The position numbers and the translations under genes were made by a program. Positions 1 through 11,590 of a stretch of DNA of 64,000 nt are shown here, in pieces (positions within the stretch are counted from its first letter, which is position 1; each line of letters opens with the position of its first letter). The notes beneath the pieces were generated by a model. It did no database searches, had not been told where the DNA came from, and worked only from the letters and a program-made list of their open reading frames with translations. The stretch is taken from contig CM043960.1 of NCBI GenBank assembly GCA_014529385.2, positions 70,683,410 to 70,747,409 on the forward strand, given 5' to 3'. Source of the DNA: Adiantum capillus-veneris. Its lineage: Eukaryota > Streptophyta > Polypodiopsida > Polypodiales > Pteridaceae.

Positions 1-742
1 CGCGTTCAGATTGGCAAAGCTGAAATACATGATACTTGTCGAACGCTGATTGCTCTGAATGGTCAGTTAGACCAAGCGCGTTCATGTTGACAAGGTGGAT
101 ATATGGATCTTTTATGGAATTGATTTAACCTGGTTTCTGAGATGATACAAATGGGTTGTAAAGGTTTTTAAGATGGGCTCAACACTAAGAGTTTCTTGAG
201 GAAAAATTGACTAGCAAGTAACTCCAACCAGAACTCTTAGAGTAATCAGTAACATTTGGTAAAGTGGAAAGGTTATCCCTTCGAAGATGCCACTTGGGAG
301 GATCAATTTTCTCTTCTCAAAGATTTTCCCAATTTCGGTTGAGATGAGGGCATCTCAAATTCTTAAGTTGGGGTGATTATAAGGTTCCAGTTTGTGAAAC
401 CTTAAAGATTGTATAAAGCTTAATTCGACTAATATGATTATTGAAAAAGCAATGTAAAATTGTCTGACCGTGGCAAATATTGGTACTTTTGAAATCTTAA
501 GCACAACAAACCCCGGGCTAGAAATTTTTAGAATCAGATTCCGATAAAATCTGGAAAAGTTATGGGCCCTGAAAGGTTACAGTAGGAATTCAATTAGTTA
601 AGTAAAATTGGATGGTTTCAGTAATTATTATTAACAAAGACTTTCTTATTCTAAGGTTCTAGAAATTATTGATATTTCTAATTTTCATCATTAAAAATCA
701 GTGAAAATAGTAAAAATCGATTCTGGAAGCTGAGGGGGGCTG
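1..742. other. AT-rich stretch without a recognisable gene
   Basis: No ORF of retroelement or cellular character is visible on either strand. The last bases (about 730-742) are a purine-rich run, AGGGGGG, just before a TGTTGGG motif. That resembles a polypurine tract next to an LTR start, so the stretch may be the 3' untranslated part of an old element. The inference is weak because no matching second LTR is in the window. Confidence 0.3.
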
Positions 743-1000
743 TGTTGGGTAATGATGAACTCTCCCAGACTAGATTTAGCAGCAGGGGGTGTTTTTTGAC
801 CTGTAGGGTTGCTGGGGATGCAAGTTACTGCCATTTTCCAGCATGTGAGTGCCCAGAAACCTATAAATATGACCCTTGCTTCACAATTTCACATAGACTC
901 GGAGCCTTGACACACTCTCTCTTATCTAGAGAGACCGCTACACAAAAATCACTAGAGATTAAGCTCTAGTCGATTAACTTAAATGGTAATTAGCATAATC
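743..1000 (+). promoter_or_regulatory. LTR-like promoter with TATA box
   Basis: A clear TATA box (TATAAATA at 862-869) lies in a segment that starts with TGTTGGG after a G-rich purine run. The sequence downstream (TAGAGAGACC, AAATCACTAGAGA) reads like an R-U5 region. The first coding-like start on the same strand is the gag-type ATG at 3335, with only tandem repeats between. I infer the promoter of a plus-strand LTR retrotransposon. The LTR 3' end and primer site could not be fixed. Confidence 0.35.
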
Positions 1001-1221
1001 CTTCTTAATTAGCAAGGCTAGATTAATCTATTTTCTTAATAAATTAAAGATTAGACCTATGTATACTCATAAATCCTCTCTTAATAAAATATTCTCTGCT
1101 GATTGTTGTAATTAAAGCTTAAAAATATTAAGCTAATTAATTATCCTATCATATTAGGGTTGAAATTATCCAAATTAAGCATAAACTAATGAGAAATATA
1201 TGAATTAAGTTTAGATTAAGT

Positions 1222-3250
1222 TGAGGTATTTATCAGAACTGCATTACACAATCATTAAGCTAGGAAAATTATCTTATAATTTTTTGAGTAATTTTCATAA
1301 TTAATTAGGCAGAATTACACAGGTTTTTAGAGAAAATTAAAGAGGAAAATAATCAAATTGATTCAAAATGTATTGAGTTATGTATCAAAGGTTAATTACA
1401 TGTTAGGGAGCCCGTATAATTATGTCAAGCTCAGATAATTAATTTAATTAATTACTTTAGCAGAAATACTTTGTGTTGAGGACAAATTAAAAAGGGAAAA
1501 TTAGTAAATTGATTCAACTTGCTTTGAGTTATTTATGAGAGGGTAATTACATGTTAGAAAACCCGTGATAATTATTTCAAGCTTATATAATTAATATACC
1601 TAATTACTTTAGAAGAAATACTCTATTATTAGGACAAATTAAAAGGGGGAAATTAGTAACTTGATTCAAATTTCTTTGAGTTATTTATCAGAGGTTAATT
1701 ATATGTTAGGAAACCCATAATAATTAATGTACCAAATTACTTTAGCAAAAATACTCTGTTTTTAGGACAAATTAAAAGGGGGAAATTAGTGAATTGATTC
1801 CAATTGATCTAAGCTATTTATTAAAGGTTAAGAATATGTTATAAAACTCGTGATAATTAGGTCAAGCTCAGATAATTAATATACCTAATTACTTTAGCAC
1901 AATTACTCTGTTTTTAGGACAAATTAAAGGAGGGAAATTAGTAAATTAAGTCTAATTGCTTTGAATTATTTATCAAAAGTTAATTATATGTTAGGAAACC
2001 CGTTATAATTATTTCAAGCTCAGATAATTAGTTTACCTAATTACTTTAGCAGAATTACTCTCTTTTTAAGACAAATTAAAAGCGGAAAATTAGTAAATTG
2101 GTTCAAAATATTTTGAGTTATTTCTCAAAGATTAATTACATGTTAGTTAACCTGTGATAATTATGTCAATCTTAGATAATTAATTTACCTCATTATTTTA
2201 TCAGAATTACTATGTTTTTAGCACAAATTAAAAGGGAGAAATTAGTAAATTAATGTAAAATACTTTCAGTTATTTATAAGAAATTAATTACATGTTAGAG
2301 AACTTGTGATAGTTATGTCAAGCTTAGATAATTGATTTACCTAATTACTTTAATATAATTACTCTATTTTTAAAACAAATTAAAAGGGGGAAACTAGTAA
2401 ATTCATTCAAAATTCTTTGAGTTATTTATCAGAGGTTAATTACATGTTAGGAAACCTGTGATAATTATGTCAAGCTCAGTTAGTTAATTTACTTAATTAG
2501 TTTAGCAAAATTACTATATTTTTAGGACAAATTAAAAGGGGGAAATTAGTAAATTGATTCAAATGGCTTTGAGTTATTTATCAGAGGCTATATACCCCTT
2601 AGAAAAATCGTGATAATTATTTTACTATCAGATAATTAGTTTACCTAATTATCCCATGAAAATAACATTATTCTTAAAGGAAAATAAAAGGGGAAAAATA
2701 GTAAAATAATCCAAAAACCTTTGATATAAATATCCGAGGTAGAACACACCTTGAGGAATCCAGGATAAATACCCCAACCTCAAATAAATAGTTTAAGTAC
2801 TTATATTCAATAAAAGTAGCCGATTTTGCGTATAAAATAGAGAAAGGAAATTAATAAATGAATTTATCTAATTATTAAATAAATACCTGAGGTCCAAAAT
2901 CACTATTAAAGGGTGCAAAATTACCTCATCATAAATGGTTGGTATAACAAATTACTATCAGTAAAATTCTGTTTAAATTAGACCATAGGTATAGAAGGGA
3001 AAGGTTATAAATCAAATTTATGAAAATTCCTAAAGATAGAACATATTTAATTACAATGTAGGGTGAGTAATCCATTAGCCGATAGAAATTTATAATTTAC
3101 TAAGGCTATAATGGTATATAAACTAAGGATAAACCTAGTAAATGGCTTCCCTAGTAAAATGGTAATTATGAAAAGTTACTTATAGTATAAAGAAGTTATA
3201 GGAGGAATATCTCATCCAATTAACTATCAAGGACACCTACTTACTCCAAA
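1222..3250. repeat. Tandem array, ~152-bp unit, about 13 copies
   Basis: An AT-rich unit recurs with a period of 147-155 bp. The marker words GTTAATTACATGTTAG, GTCAAGCTCAGATAATT and GACAAATTAAAAGGGG recur with anchors near 1241, 1391, 1542, 1694, 1827, 1979, 2131, 2282, 2435 and 2586. More diverged copies follow near 2737, 2889 and 3036. One copy (1694 to 1827) is about 20 bp short because part of the GTCAAGCTCAG block is missing. Copies are most alike in the middle and decay towards both ends, as expected when unequal exchange homogenises the core. The array occupies the leader position between a TATA-bearing LTR-like segment and a gag-like start. Confidence 0.85.
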
Positions 3251-3334
3251 AATCCTTATTTTTGGATATAAAAAAAAAAAACAGATTATTCAATTAAACT
3301 TCTAATCAATAAGTCTTTTTATAAGGCCGTCGAT

Positions 3335-3540
3335 ATGGCTCCAAAGAGAACCAGAGGAAATCCTCTTACCGAGGAAGAGGATATTAGCAACAAAAGAAAT
3401 AAAGCCACTAATGACCATGAGTCTGGGCTTAGCCATAGGCCGACGGAGGAAAGTTTGCAGGCTCTAGCCCAGCAGTAGATGGCCGAGCAGTCCCAGGTGG
3501 ATTTCTATTTTGTGCAATTAAATATTTTAAAGTTCATTTT
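3335..3540 (+). pseudogene. N-terminus of a Ty3-type gag, broken
   Basis: The frame opens with ATG and encodes a basic, then acidic, start (MAPKRTRGNPLTEEED), typical of the first residues of plant Ty3/gypsy Gag. After 47 codons a TAG follows two CAG codons and is itself followed in frame by MAEQSQVDF. The stop therefore most likely replaced a third CAG. Coding character is lost after about 3520. The ATG lies about 80 bp beyond the tandem array. Family assignment rests only on composition and position, so it is tentative. Confidence 0.45.
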
Positions 3541-5090
3541 TAAGTTAGTATTGCATACGTAAGGAGTGAGTACGAATAAGAAAAGAAATAATTGACCAAA
3601 AACGGAGGGTAACTTCCAACGTGCATTGTTTATAATGTAGGAAAGAATTGTTTGGGTTAAAATTGGTTGAATTAGGAAAGATATGATAGATCATCCTTAA
3701 GACAGCTTGTCTCAAGACACCTCCGACTCCTTGGTATATTTTGATGATAATGATTGGCTTTCCAACCAAGGATAAGTCGGTTACCCCCATGAACAATGAG
3801 TTTCTACTCCATGTCATGTCTTGATGTTTCTACATAAGTTAGGATACCGTTTTTTATCCTAGGGGAGCCGCCCGGTTGTATGGGCAATTGGTTTGGTGTA
3901 TGGGCACCCGAAACCTTGGGTTGGGGTTTATCCACTCTGGATTGTGAATAAGGAATGGGTGCCGTTTTTTCACCCTTAGGTGGTCTTGAGACAAGAAGAG
4001 TACTGGTCATGGTTATTATGGACAATGTTTTGATTGACAATACCCTTTCTTAAGTTTAAAGATGTATGTTTGCTAAAAGAATGTTTTCAATACTGTTTTC
4101 AAGGGCTATTTTAATAAAATCCTGTTATGAAGGATAAAAGAAATCATTATTTTAATTGTGATAAGAACGTGGTAGTAATTAAATAACAAGAGAATCATGT
4201 GTGAGTGCGGGGTGGTAAGTGGGGATTGACTAAGGTTGTCAATCATGGATGGGTGGACCTGATTAGTCAGGTAACTATCCATCTCTGCACACTAAAACGT
4301 TCTGAAAACGTCTTCATTTGGAAGAGGAGTCCACTAGCGGCTGTGCCCTTATATCTGTTAGAGAGAAAAAAGCGTTGGTTGAGGATACCTTAGCCCAATT
4401 GTGATAGTTATAAGGGCAAAATAGTTTTTTGGACTTTTAATACGTTGTCCCGTTTCCGCTCCGAGACAGGATTAGGTCTGCTTCTAAGGCTATAGACCCA
4501 AGCCATTGTCAATGGTAAAGGTCTATTCCTTGGATTTTTCTTGTTGAGAGATTCTGATTTTTATCAGACCTAGAGACATGTCAAGGATCCCATCCCGATC
4601 TTGGTATTGACGGGTTGGGGATCTTACAATATGCTTATGTAACTTGTAAAAAAATCCCCCTCCCCTGCACTTACATGGTGTGGTAAATTTTCGATGGTGA
4701 CTCCCCAAGGCCTGTAGAGTATCTATTACCTGTTCCAATTCTCTAGCCTTAGCACTACGACGTCAGGGGTTCACTATATGTAAACCACCTATACCATGTG
4801 CGTTCAAAGGGTATTTAAAAAACCCCTTATCTATGAATTTTGAACTAATAAAACAACCCCTCTTTCTTTATGAACTTATAGTTTTTTTTCCAAAGTGATA
4901 AAAAAATCCCTTATTTGAATTATTTATGTAAATTTATCCAAAAATTTTGAATTAAAAAACCCTTTGGTTGAACTCTCATGGTACACTTACATACATAGAG
5001 GTGGATCCCCGAGACTCCAACTAAGTGCTGTTGTTCTCATCTTTTCTATCATTAGCTGCATTTGCTTTGCATACTCATTAACCTGAATGA
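3541..5090. other. No gene recognised
   Basis: Both strands hold only short ORFs without known motifs and with random-looking composition. There are no LTR ends, target duplications or microsatellites of note. It may be decayed internal sequence of the element whose gag start lies just upstream. Confidence 0.3.
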
Positions 5091-5719
5091 TCACTTATCT
5101 ATGGTTTCCCAATGTTTAGGTTCTACCTGGGGCTGCTTAGAAGTTTCAGCAGATTCGGTGTGCGGCTCTTTCGATGATGCAGTAGATTCTGCTTGTGGCT
5201 TCTTAGATGCTTCAGATGATTCTTCTTGAGGCTTCATAGATGCTTTAGCTGATTCTAGTTGTGTTGTTGTAGAAGGTCCTGCGTTAGTTTTTTCGGCTTC
5301 CTTGGGTTGTTCAAAACTTGCCTCTTCCAGTTGCTTCTCTTTTCCCTTTGCTTCCTTGTCTTCATTGGATTTAGCAGTTGGTGAAGGGCTTGGATTGGTC
5401 TTCTTGCTCCGTAGTGGGAAAAGTGGGTCTTGGAGACATCTCACCTTGTTCTTGATGTGATTCACTTTGTTGGGCAGCTTCTACTTGCCTTTGTTGCGCA
5501 GCCGATTCTTCTCTTGTTTTCCTTTGCGCTTCTAGAGCTTCCTGAATCTTCAATGCTTTGGCTTCTGCATACATCTGCTCAAGTAAATCTTTTGGATCCT
5601 CTAGGACTTTCTTTGCAAGCGTCTAGCAATTTAAACTTAGGGAATTTTAGAGTGGAATCGTGATTATTAACTTTTCCATCAATTTGGATATTTTTTTGTT
5701 GCAAGTTGGTTCTAGACAT
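5091..5719 (-). pseudogene. Frameshifted charged, low-complexity ORF
   Basis: Reading the minus strand from an ATG at 5719 gives a start rich in N, Q and K (MSRTNLQQKNIQIDGK). A frameshift near 5610 leads into DPKDLLEQMYAEAKALKIQE and a Gln/Glu-rich, probably coiled-coil stretch. A second frameshift near 5400 leads into a Ser/Pro/Lys/Glu tail with degenerate decapeptide repeats (for example SSEASKKPQAES, SSKEPHTESAET). The tail ends at 5091. No catalytic motif is present. It could be a Gag-like or accessory protein of a retroelement; I do not recognise the family. Confidence 0.4.
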
Positions 5720-7860
5720 GATATAGAGTTTATGTATGAGATATGGGGTGATTTGGATAAAAAACTATGATAGTTAACTCAAAAATTAGATTGAAAAGCC
5801 TTTAGTGCTTTTTGTTTTACAAAATTAGAGATTTTCTAGATCTTTTTGGCTCATACTTGACATGTGACATGTAATAGATGTGTACAAGTGATAGGTGAAG
5901 TGACATGATAATTTTCAAGCCAAATATGTACAAAAGTAAATAATCATGATTATTTAAAACAGTCACTTTTTTTGCATGAAAATATAATTTGATGACCTAA
6001 ACATCTTTAATACATCTAAAACAAGTCCTAAAATGAGTTTGGTAAAGTTTGTGGTCGTGTCAACATCACTTCGTGCTCTTGTCGACTCTGAAATCACCGA
6101 TTTTTGTGACTACTTGGCATGTAGAGTTGGTCGGTCACTTTTGAAGCCATGGACTTGTCCGCTACATAGTCCTAATGTTGCTCATCAAGTTTGCGCTCAT
6201 TCTGAGTGTTTGACTCCATATGTCAAATTTGACACTTTGTAGCCTTCGAGCTATTTCCTGCTGTTTGAGAGCTTGCCTTGACTGTTTTCTGGAAACCATC
6301 TATGTACATTGTGTATAAAACTTTTTTATAAGATGTCCATGGAGTCAGAATCCAATTCCCAATTCTGACATATGGCAAAAACCTAGATTATTTACTTGGG
6401 ACCCCCTCGACCCCTTGCCAAATGGTCATCTAATGATAGGGAAGTGTTCTACTATATAGAGGCATGCTATAGTTCAAGTCTCGTCCAATCTGGTTGAGTT
6501 GACAAGCCGCTATGGTCAATTTTGTGTTATAGGAGTTCGTGCACAATTGGGATTCTAGGGTTCTGTCCTGGGCCTAGACTTGCTACTCGACCATATAGAA
6601 ACGTTCTTTGATAATTTTAGAACTTACCCCTCATGTCTCGTGTGAGACAGCGGTGAAAATGGGCGACTGTGAACTCTAGAACTCGTGTGCGAAGAAGGTA
6701 GAAGGCTCTCTTCTCCAAGAGTGACTAGTGGAAATGAGGTAATTTTAGGCTACTTTGGATATCTATACTTGGACTTCCCAAACTATTTTTCCCCAAATTC
6801 TCCTGTTAGTCCTACTAGGCCGTGAAATCTATGTTAGACTCAAAAAATTTCTCAATCGAATTTTGTTAGCTCATTTTGCAAGAATTTGCAAAAGCAAGCC
6901 TTGGCGGCCTAATTTAGGCTTCTCGCTTCCATTTGTCATTTTGATTGAAACTTTTTGTGCCTGTGCGCCTTGTTCTTCTAATCATCAACGTATCTTCATT
7001 TTCTCCATCTGAGCTCATTTGCTATTTATTACTAAATTTTGACTTGTTTATTAAAAAAATCAAAGAAAATAATAAAATGCACTAAAAAAGCAAAGCGAAA
7101 AATCAATAATTAAGAAAATCCATTGAAAACCCTACTTTATTACTTTTTGGTGGATTTATCCATTTTTAAGCTCCAATATCAAGAAAAATTAATAAAAATA
7201 AGCAAAAAAGGCTATTTTTGTGTATTTTTTGATAGTATATATACTATTTACACTCATAGGGGAGCTGTTATCAGTTAAAATTTCCCTATTGATGGTTTCT
7301 TAAGGGTATTATTAGCTAATTTTGCAAAAAATCACACATTAACATCCAACTTTTTCCTCCCTCTTCAAACATTTCCCTTAATTACTGAAGTTTCCTTCCA
7401 CCCCTCCTAGATGGCGTACTGCGGGATGACTGTGTGCATGGGTCAAACAATCATGTCTATGCATAGCCGTAGTTGGTTCTACCTTGCTTTGAAGGTGAAT
7501 GCAATTCAAACCAGTATGCTATGCAAGAGTTGGGTCTTGAGTAGTTAAGGGTTTATGTTTGGTCGAGGTTTCCTGTTGATGTTTCCCAAAGAGAAAATTC
7601 TATAGTTTGTGTGCTTTTTGTCTGATTGTACCATGTGGATGCTTTGGCACACTGATTTCCAGAGTTATAGGTATAAATGATATTGCTGAGCTTTAACTCT
7701 CCACTGGTATCTTGGTTTTCAATTGATGAGCTGTTGTGGTTGAGTGTTTGTAGACTTAACTTTCCACTGCTTCATCGGATTTATAGTTTGTGGAGAAGAT
7801 AAATGCTCCTTTTTCCTCCAAACCCATTTTGTGCTAGTTTCTCTTCTGACTAATTCTTTT
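5720..7860. other. No gene recognised
   Basis: AT-rich sequence with several A- or T-runs (around 7030-7250) and only short ORFs without motifs. It lies just beyond the 3' end of the minus-strand gypsy coding region, where a 3' untranslated region and 3' LTR would be expected. I could not find a partner for the 5' LTR seen at 44357-45317. Confidence 0.3.
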
Positions 7861-7908
7861 CTCTAAGTTGTCAGATGTGAAACTTTTGACAGTATGGTAG
7901 ATGAATAT

Positions 7909-8545
7909 TTAGGCCTTGAGTTGTGCTTTTGGTACCCATATTTTCCTGACTCCTTGCATGCTACCTGTAGCATTTGCTTGTCTAGAGGTTGACTTAGATT
8001 GATGAATCCCTCGTTTCTTATGTGGGTGACCTCTTTTCCATTCATCTTTGCTCGGTGCAATTGGAACAATGAGTTTTCCTCCTTTAGGTGATAGCTTGAG
8101 TTGATTGGTGTCCCAATCTGATACTGCCTTGTACGTCTGTAGCCATGAGATTCCAAGAATCATTGTTTCATTCATGTGTTCATCTAGTATGCATACAAGT
8201 TGATGAGGGCATGAACATCCATGTACTATCACATTTAAGTTGACTATTCCCAATGCCGGTGTTGGGTTTTTGTTGCATCCTTTGATAGCAGATATTCCCG
8301 ATGCTAAAGACTGATTTATTCCTTTCTTGTACGTGGAATAGCTGATTGCATTTATTCGAGCTCCGATATCTACCAATGCATTTTGTGCTATGATTGTTCA
8401 GTTGTACTTTGATGTGAAGGTCCATTCCATCCAACCATTCATCATCCGTTGACACTGCATCCTTCTGCAATTCCCATAGTCTTTCATCTAGTTCCAAAGT
8501 GTTGATGGGAATAGTTGTTTGTTGAGTTTTGAAAGAAACTTTCCT
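7909..8545 (-). pseudogene. Retropepsin-like ORF located after the integrase
   Basis: The minus-strand reading runs from about KRKVSFKTQQTTIPINTLEL through MDLHIKVQLNN. It has a frameshift near 8390, then gives the retropepsin active-site region LVDIGARINAIS and the C-terminal flap ILGISWLQ. A basic tail ends in RKIWVPKAQL. Family members have D-T/S-G; here it is D-I-G (8362-8370), one C-to-T change from ACC to ATC. In Ty3 elements the protease normally sits between Gag and RT. Here it begins within about 20 bases after the integrase frame ends, on the same strand, and no protease is visible in the usual place. It may be a genuine extra 3' ORF of the family or the result of a rearrangement. 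Confidence 0.6.
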
Positions 8546-8547
8546 CT

Positions 8548-9967
8548 TGAGTACTCAAAGTTGAGATTACTCTTGGGCTTCATCAATAACCTGATGTCGT
8601 TTCATCTTTCTCTGCTTTGCTGCATGCATCTTTTCTAGCAAATCATTGGTTAGTGGTAAATTGTACTTATTTAAGTAGCATCCTCTATTCTAGTTAGCTA
8701 TTGGCCCATCATCTAGAGTGGACAACTTAATTGCTCCTGTTGGGGATACATCTTCAATGATAAATGGTCCATTTCCCTTTTTCTTGAACTTGGGAATGTA
8801 TTTCTTAAGGGAATAGACTAAAAGTAGGTCCCCTTTTTTGAAGATTTTTGTGACTACAGGTGAATCAAAAAAAAAATTTTGTTTCCATTTTTTTGCATAG
8901 ATGTGAGCTACAATTGTTAGCCTTTGCTCATCAAGATTTTTTAAATCTTCAAATCTCTCTGTCAGTTCATGTCTAGTCCACTCAACATCTTTAGCTACCC
9001 TTAGTGTCGGCAATAGAAATTCTATTCGTAGTATGGTATCAAGACCATAAACAAGGTTAAAGGGTGTATCATTTAAAGCTATCTTGAATGAAACTCTATA
9101 AGCCCATAGAGCAGCATGTAGATTCATTTCCCAATCAGTTCGTCATGAACTAACCACTTTAGTCAATACCGAGCTAAGAATTTTATTCATGTGGTCATCT
9201 TGTCCATTTGCCTGTGAATGATAGGGAGTAGATTTATTATGGATGACCATAAATTCATTCAGCAGCAAATACTGAATTACCTCATTGAGAAAATGAGTAC
9301 CCCTATCACTAAAAATTTCTACTGGAAGTCCATATCTTGTGAATACATTCTCATACAAGAATACAGTTGTGGTTCTAGCATCATTCTTTCTGGTTGCCTT
9401 AGCCTCTGCCCACTTGGTCAAATAGTCCGTAGCTACAATAATATACTGAGCTTGAGTTCTATAAGCAGGTGGTTGTAATGGCCCGACAAAATCTATGCCT
9501 CATTTTGCAAAAGCTCTAGCCCTCATCATTGGTCTTAAAGGCATGCTATATACCCTGGTTGGCATTTTTGCTCGTTGACATGCATCACACCTTCTAACAT
9601 ATTCTTTGGCATCTGCAAAAAGTGTTGGCTACCATATGCGCCCTACCATTAAAATTTCTCTAGTGGTGGTTTCACTAGAAAAGTGACCTCCAGCTATAGT
9701 TTCAATTGCTCTTTGGCAGCGTTTACTCATATCCTCTGGATATGTTCTGCTTGATAAGTAAGTAACTAGATAGTTACTCCACTTAGGAACAAGTGAAACT
9801 TGAAATAATGTCACATGAGGTATGGGTGCTTGTTTCTGGCATTGAAGACAATTTTTTACAAATGAGTAAACATCACTTCTCATGGTTAGCCAAAATACTC
9901 CAAGTCTCAAGATTCGTTGCATAGTTTGGTCTTCCGCAAAGTGAAGTCCCACTATGGTAATGTGTGC
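8548..9967 (-). pseudogene. Ty3/gypsy integrase with two HHCC domains
   Basis: The reading begins with an HHCC zinc domain (AHITIVGLH, then NCLQCQK near 9840). A linker (PKWSNYLVTYLSS) follows, then a second HHCC domain (AGGHFSSETT, then RRCDACQRA near 9580). The core shows GIDFVGPL with the first Asp and IFSDRGTHF with the second. The expected Glu region reads NGQDDHMNKIL, so Glu appears to be Asp. The C-terminal part (LHAALWAYR to the RLTIVAHIY and FKKGDLLL segments) is well preserved and ends near 8548. In-frame stops occur near 9629 (after GRIW), 9500 (TGA before GIDFVG) and 9143 (TGA). The enzyme would insert cDNA into the genome; this copy cannot be active. Confidence 0.8.
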
Positions 9968-10774
9968 TTGACTTAGGTATTGGGTTTTCTCCTCAGGATT
10001 AATACACAAAATCAATATTCCATCTTGATTCCTTTTATATAGCCTTCCTGCTAGTAATTGATACATAGTCGCTTGCCCCATTAATCCGGTTGTACTAGGA
10101 AGTGGTATTCGAGAATCCACTTGAGCTATGGTCATCAATGAAACCATATCTTTTGACCAACAAGATATCATTTCTATGGAGAACAGATATGCTGATAGAT
10201 CATTGTCTACCCCTTTTGGTGGTTCTCCTAAAATAATCCTTGATAAATGATCTACTCTTTGGTGTGTGGTGCCCTTTTTTACAACTACAGTGAAATCCAA
10301 TTCCAAAATAATGATGAACCATCTCACTATTCTTCATGTGTTGCATGGCTTGTTGACCAAGTACAACAAAGCTTGGTGATACACAAAGAACACAAATTTG
10401 TTGGCTAATAGGTAATGTCTATATGTTTTTACGACATAGATCATCCCTAATCCTTCTCTTTTGGTGCTTGTGTAGTTTTTCTCTACCACATTCAACTGTC
10501 TTCTAGCATAGGAAATAGAAAAATCATTCTTTTCGTCTCCTGGTTGAGCTAATATACATCCAATGGAAAAATTGGAAGCATCAACATGTATATGGAATAC
10601 CTTATTCCAATCTGGTGCTTTCAATATTGGGGCTGAAGTGAGAGCCTGTTTAAGCTTCATGAAGGATTCTTCACACTCATCAGTCCATAGAAAGAGTGTA
10701 ATCAGGCTATACATGGGTTTTGCGATTATAGCATACATGTAAATGAATCGTCTGTAATATCTACAATGTCCCAT
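9968..10774 (-). pseudogene. Ty3/gypsy RT connection and RNase H
   Basis: The segment starts with the RT-RNase H connection MGHCRYYRRFI. It continues through WTDECEESFMKLKQAL and the RNase H start FHIHVDASNFSIGCIL (catalytic Asp present). It then gives GLGMIYVVKTYRHYL and the tail YLVNKPCNT. A TGA at 10325 precedes RIVRWFIIILELDF and the region DHLSRIILGE, which normally ends RNase H. The product would degrade the RNA strand of the RNA-DNA hybrid. It is separated from the RT remnant upstream by a TAA in place of one codon. Clearly a decayed Ty3 polyprotein segment. Confidence 0.8.
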
Positions 10775-11101
10775 GAAAGATTAAACCCCTTTGACTATTG
10801 TTGGTCTAGGCAATTCAACAATAACATGAATTTTATCCATATCGGTTGCTATGCCATTTTTAGACACTATATTTTCAATAATTTTTCCTTGTCTACTGCC
10901 CATAAATGTGCACTTTTCAAGATTTAAGTAAATCCTATAAAGTGTACAGAATACCTTTTTGAGGTGTTCATAGTATTCTCCGACTTTGTTCATTGGGATG
11001 GATCTAATCTCCTTGTTATCCAATTCGTGTTTCAATTTTCTCAAAATTTTCACGATTAGCCCTATTATCCCCACCTTCTCTAGCGTTTTTTTGTAAATCA
11101 T
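10775..11101 (-). pseudogene. RT remnant lacking the catalytic palm
   Basis: The C-terminal part of Ty3 RT is readable (HLKKVFCTLYRIYLNLEKC, then GIATDMDKIHVIVELPRPT). The segment before it (RKLKHELDNKEIRSIPMNKV) does not match the RT fingers or palm, and no YxDD box is present. The expected 150 or more upstream RT residues are absent from the bases up to 11283. I infer an internal deletion that removed fingers and most of the palm. Confidence 0.65.
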
Positions 11102-11283
11102 TCCATAAATATGTTAGATTTTTAACAGTCCTCTCAAGGTAAGAGCGCATTGGATGGGTGTAGACATGATTGAATGGATCTTGTCTATCGCTAGGGTCTG
11201 TTTCACTCTTTTTATCTGAGTGGTTTTACACACTATGGATTCATCTTTGTTGTCTCCTAAGTAAGAGGGTAGTGTTTTTTGAG

Positions 11284-11583
11284 TCATTTGTTTAGAATTC
11301 TTGATGCTTCAGATCTGCAATCCCCATACAAGGATTGTACATCATTGTCCACATCGGGAGGTAGATTGTCTAACCAAACTTCCTCTATAGGATCCGACTT
11401 CAAAGTTAAGCACCCATCATTAATCTCTCTTAATTTTTCCCATAAATGTCCTGGCCATTCTTCTTCCACAAATGGAATTTCATCTAAAGCATCTTCACTG
11501 TCAGGCACTATTATTTTTGGTTCTTTAGTTTCAAGATGGGGTTCTACCACCATTCGGGGTTTCTCTTTACTAGTATCTACCAC
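11284..11583 (-). pseudogene. Acidic Gag-Pol linker fragment
   Basis: A 99-residue frame rich in Asp, Glu and Pro (for example EEEWPGHLWEKLREINDG) lies between the Gag C-terminus and the RT remnant on the same strand. It has no protease motif, although this is where the Ty3 protease is normally encoded. It is probably a decayed linker of the polyprotein. A single stop separates it from the Gag tail frame to the right. Confidence 0.45.
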
Positions 11584-11590
11584 AAGCTCC

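Noticed and set aside
742-969. 75-codon ORF starting at the LTR-like promoter
   Set aside because: It spans the TATA box and R-U5-like sequence, which explains the segment better than a protein does.
1222-3250. CRISPR array
   Set aside because: Repeats are ~152 bp, contiguous and without spacers, in a plant genome. It is a tandem satellite.
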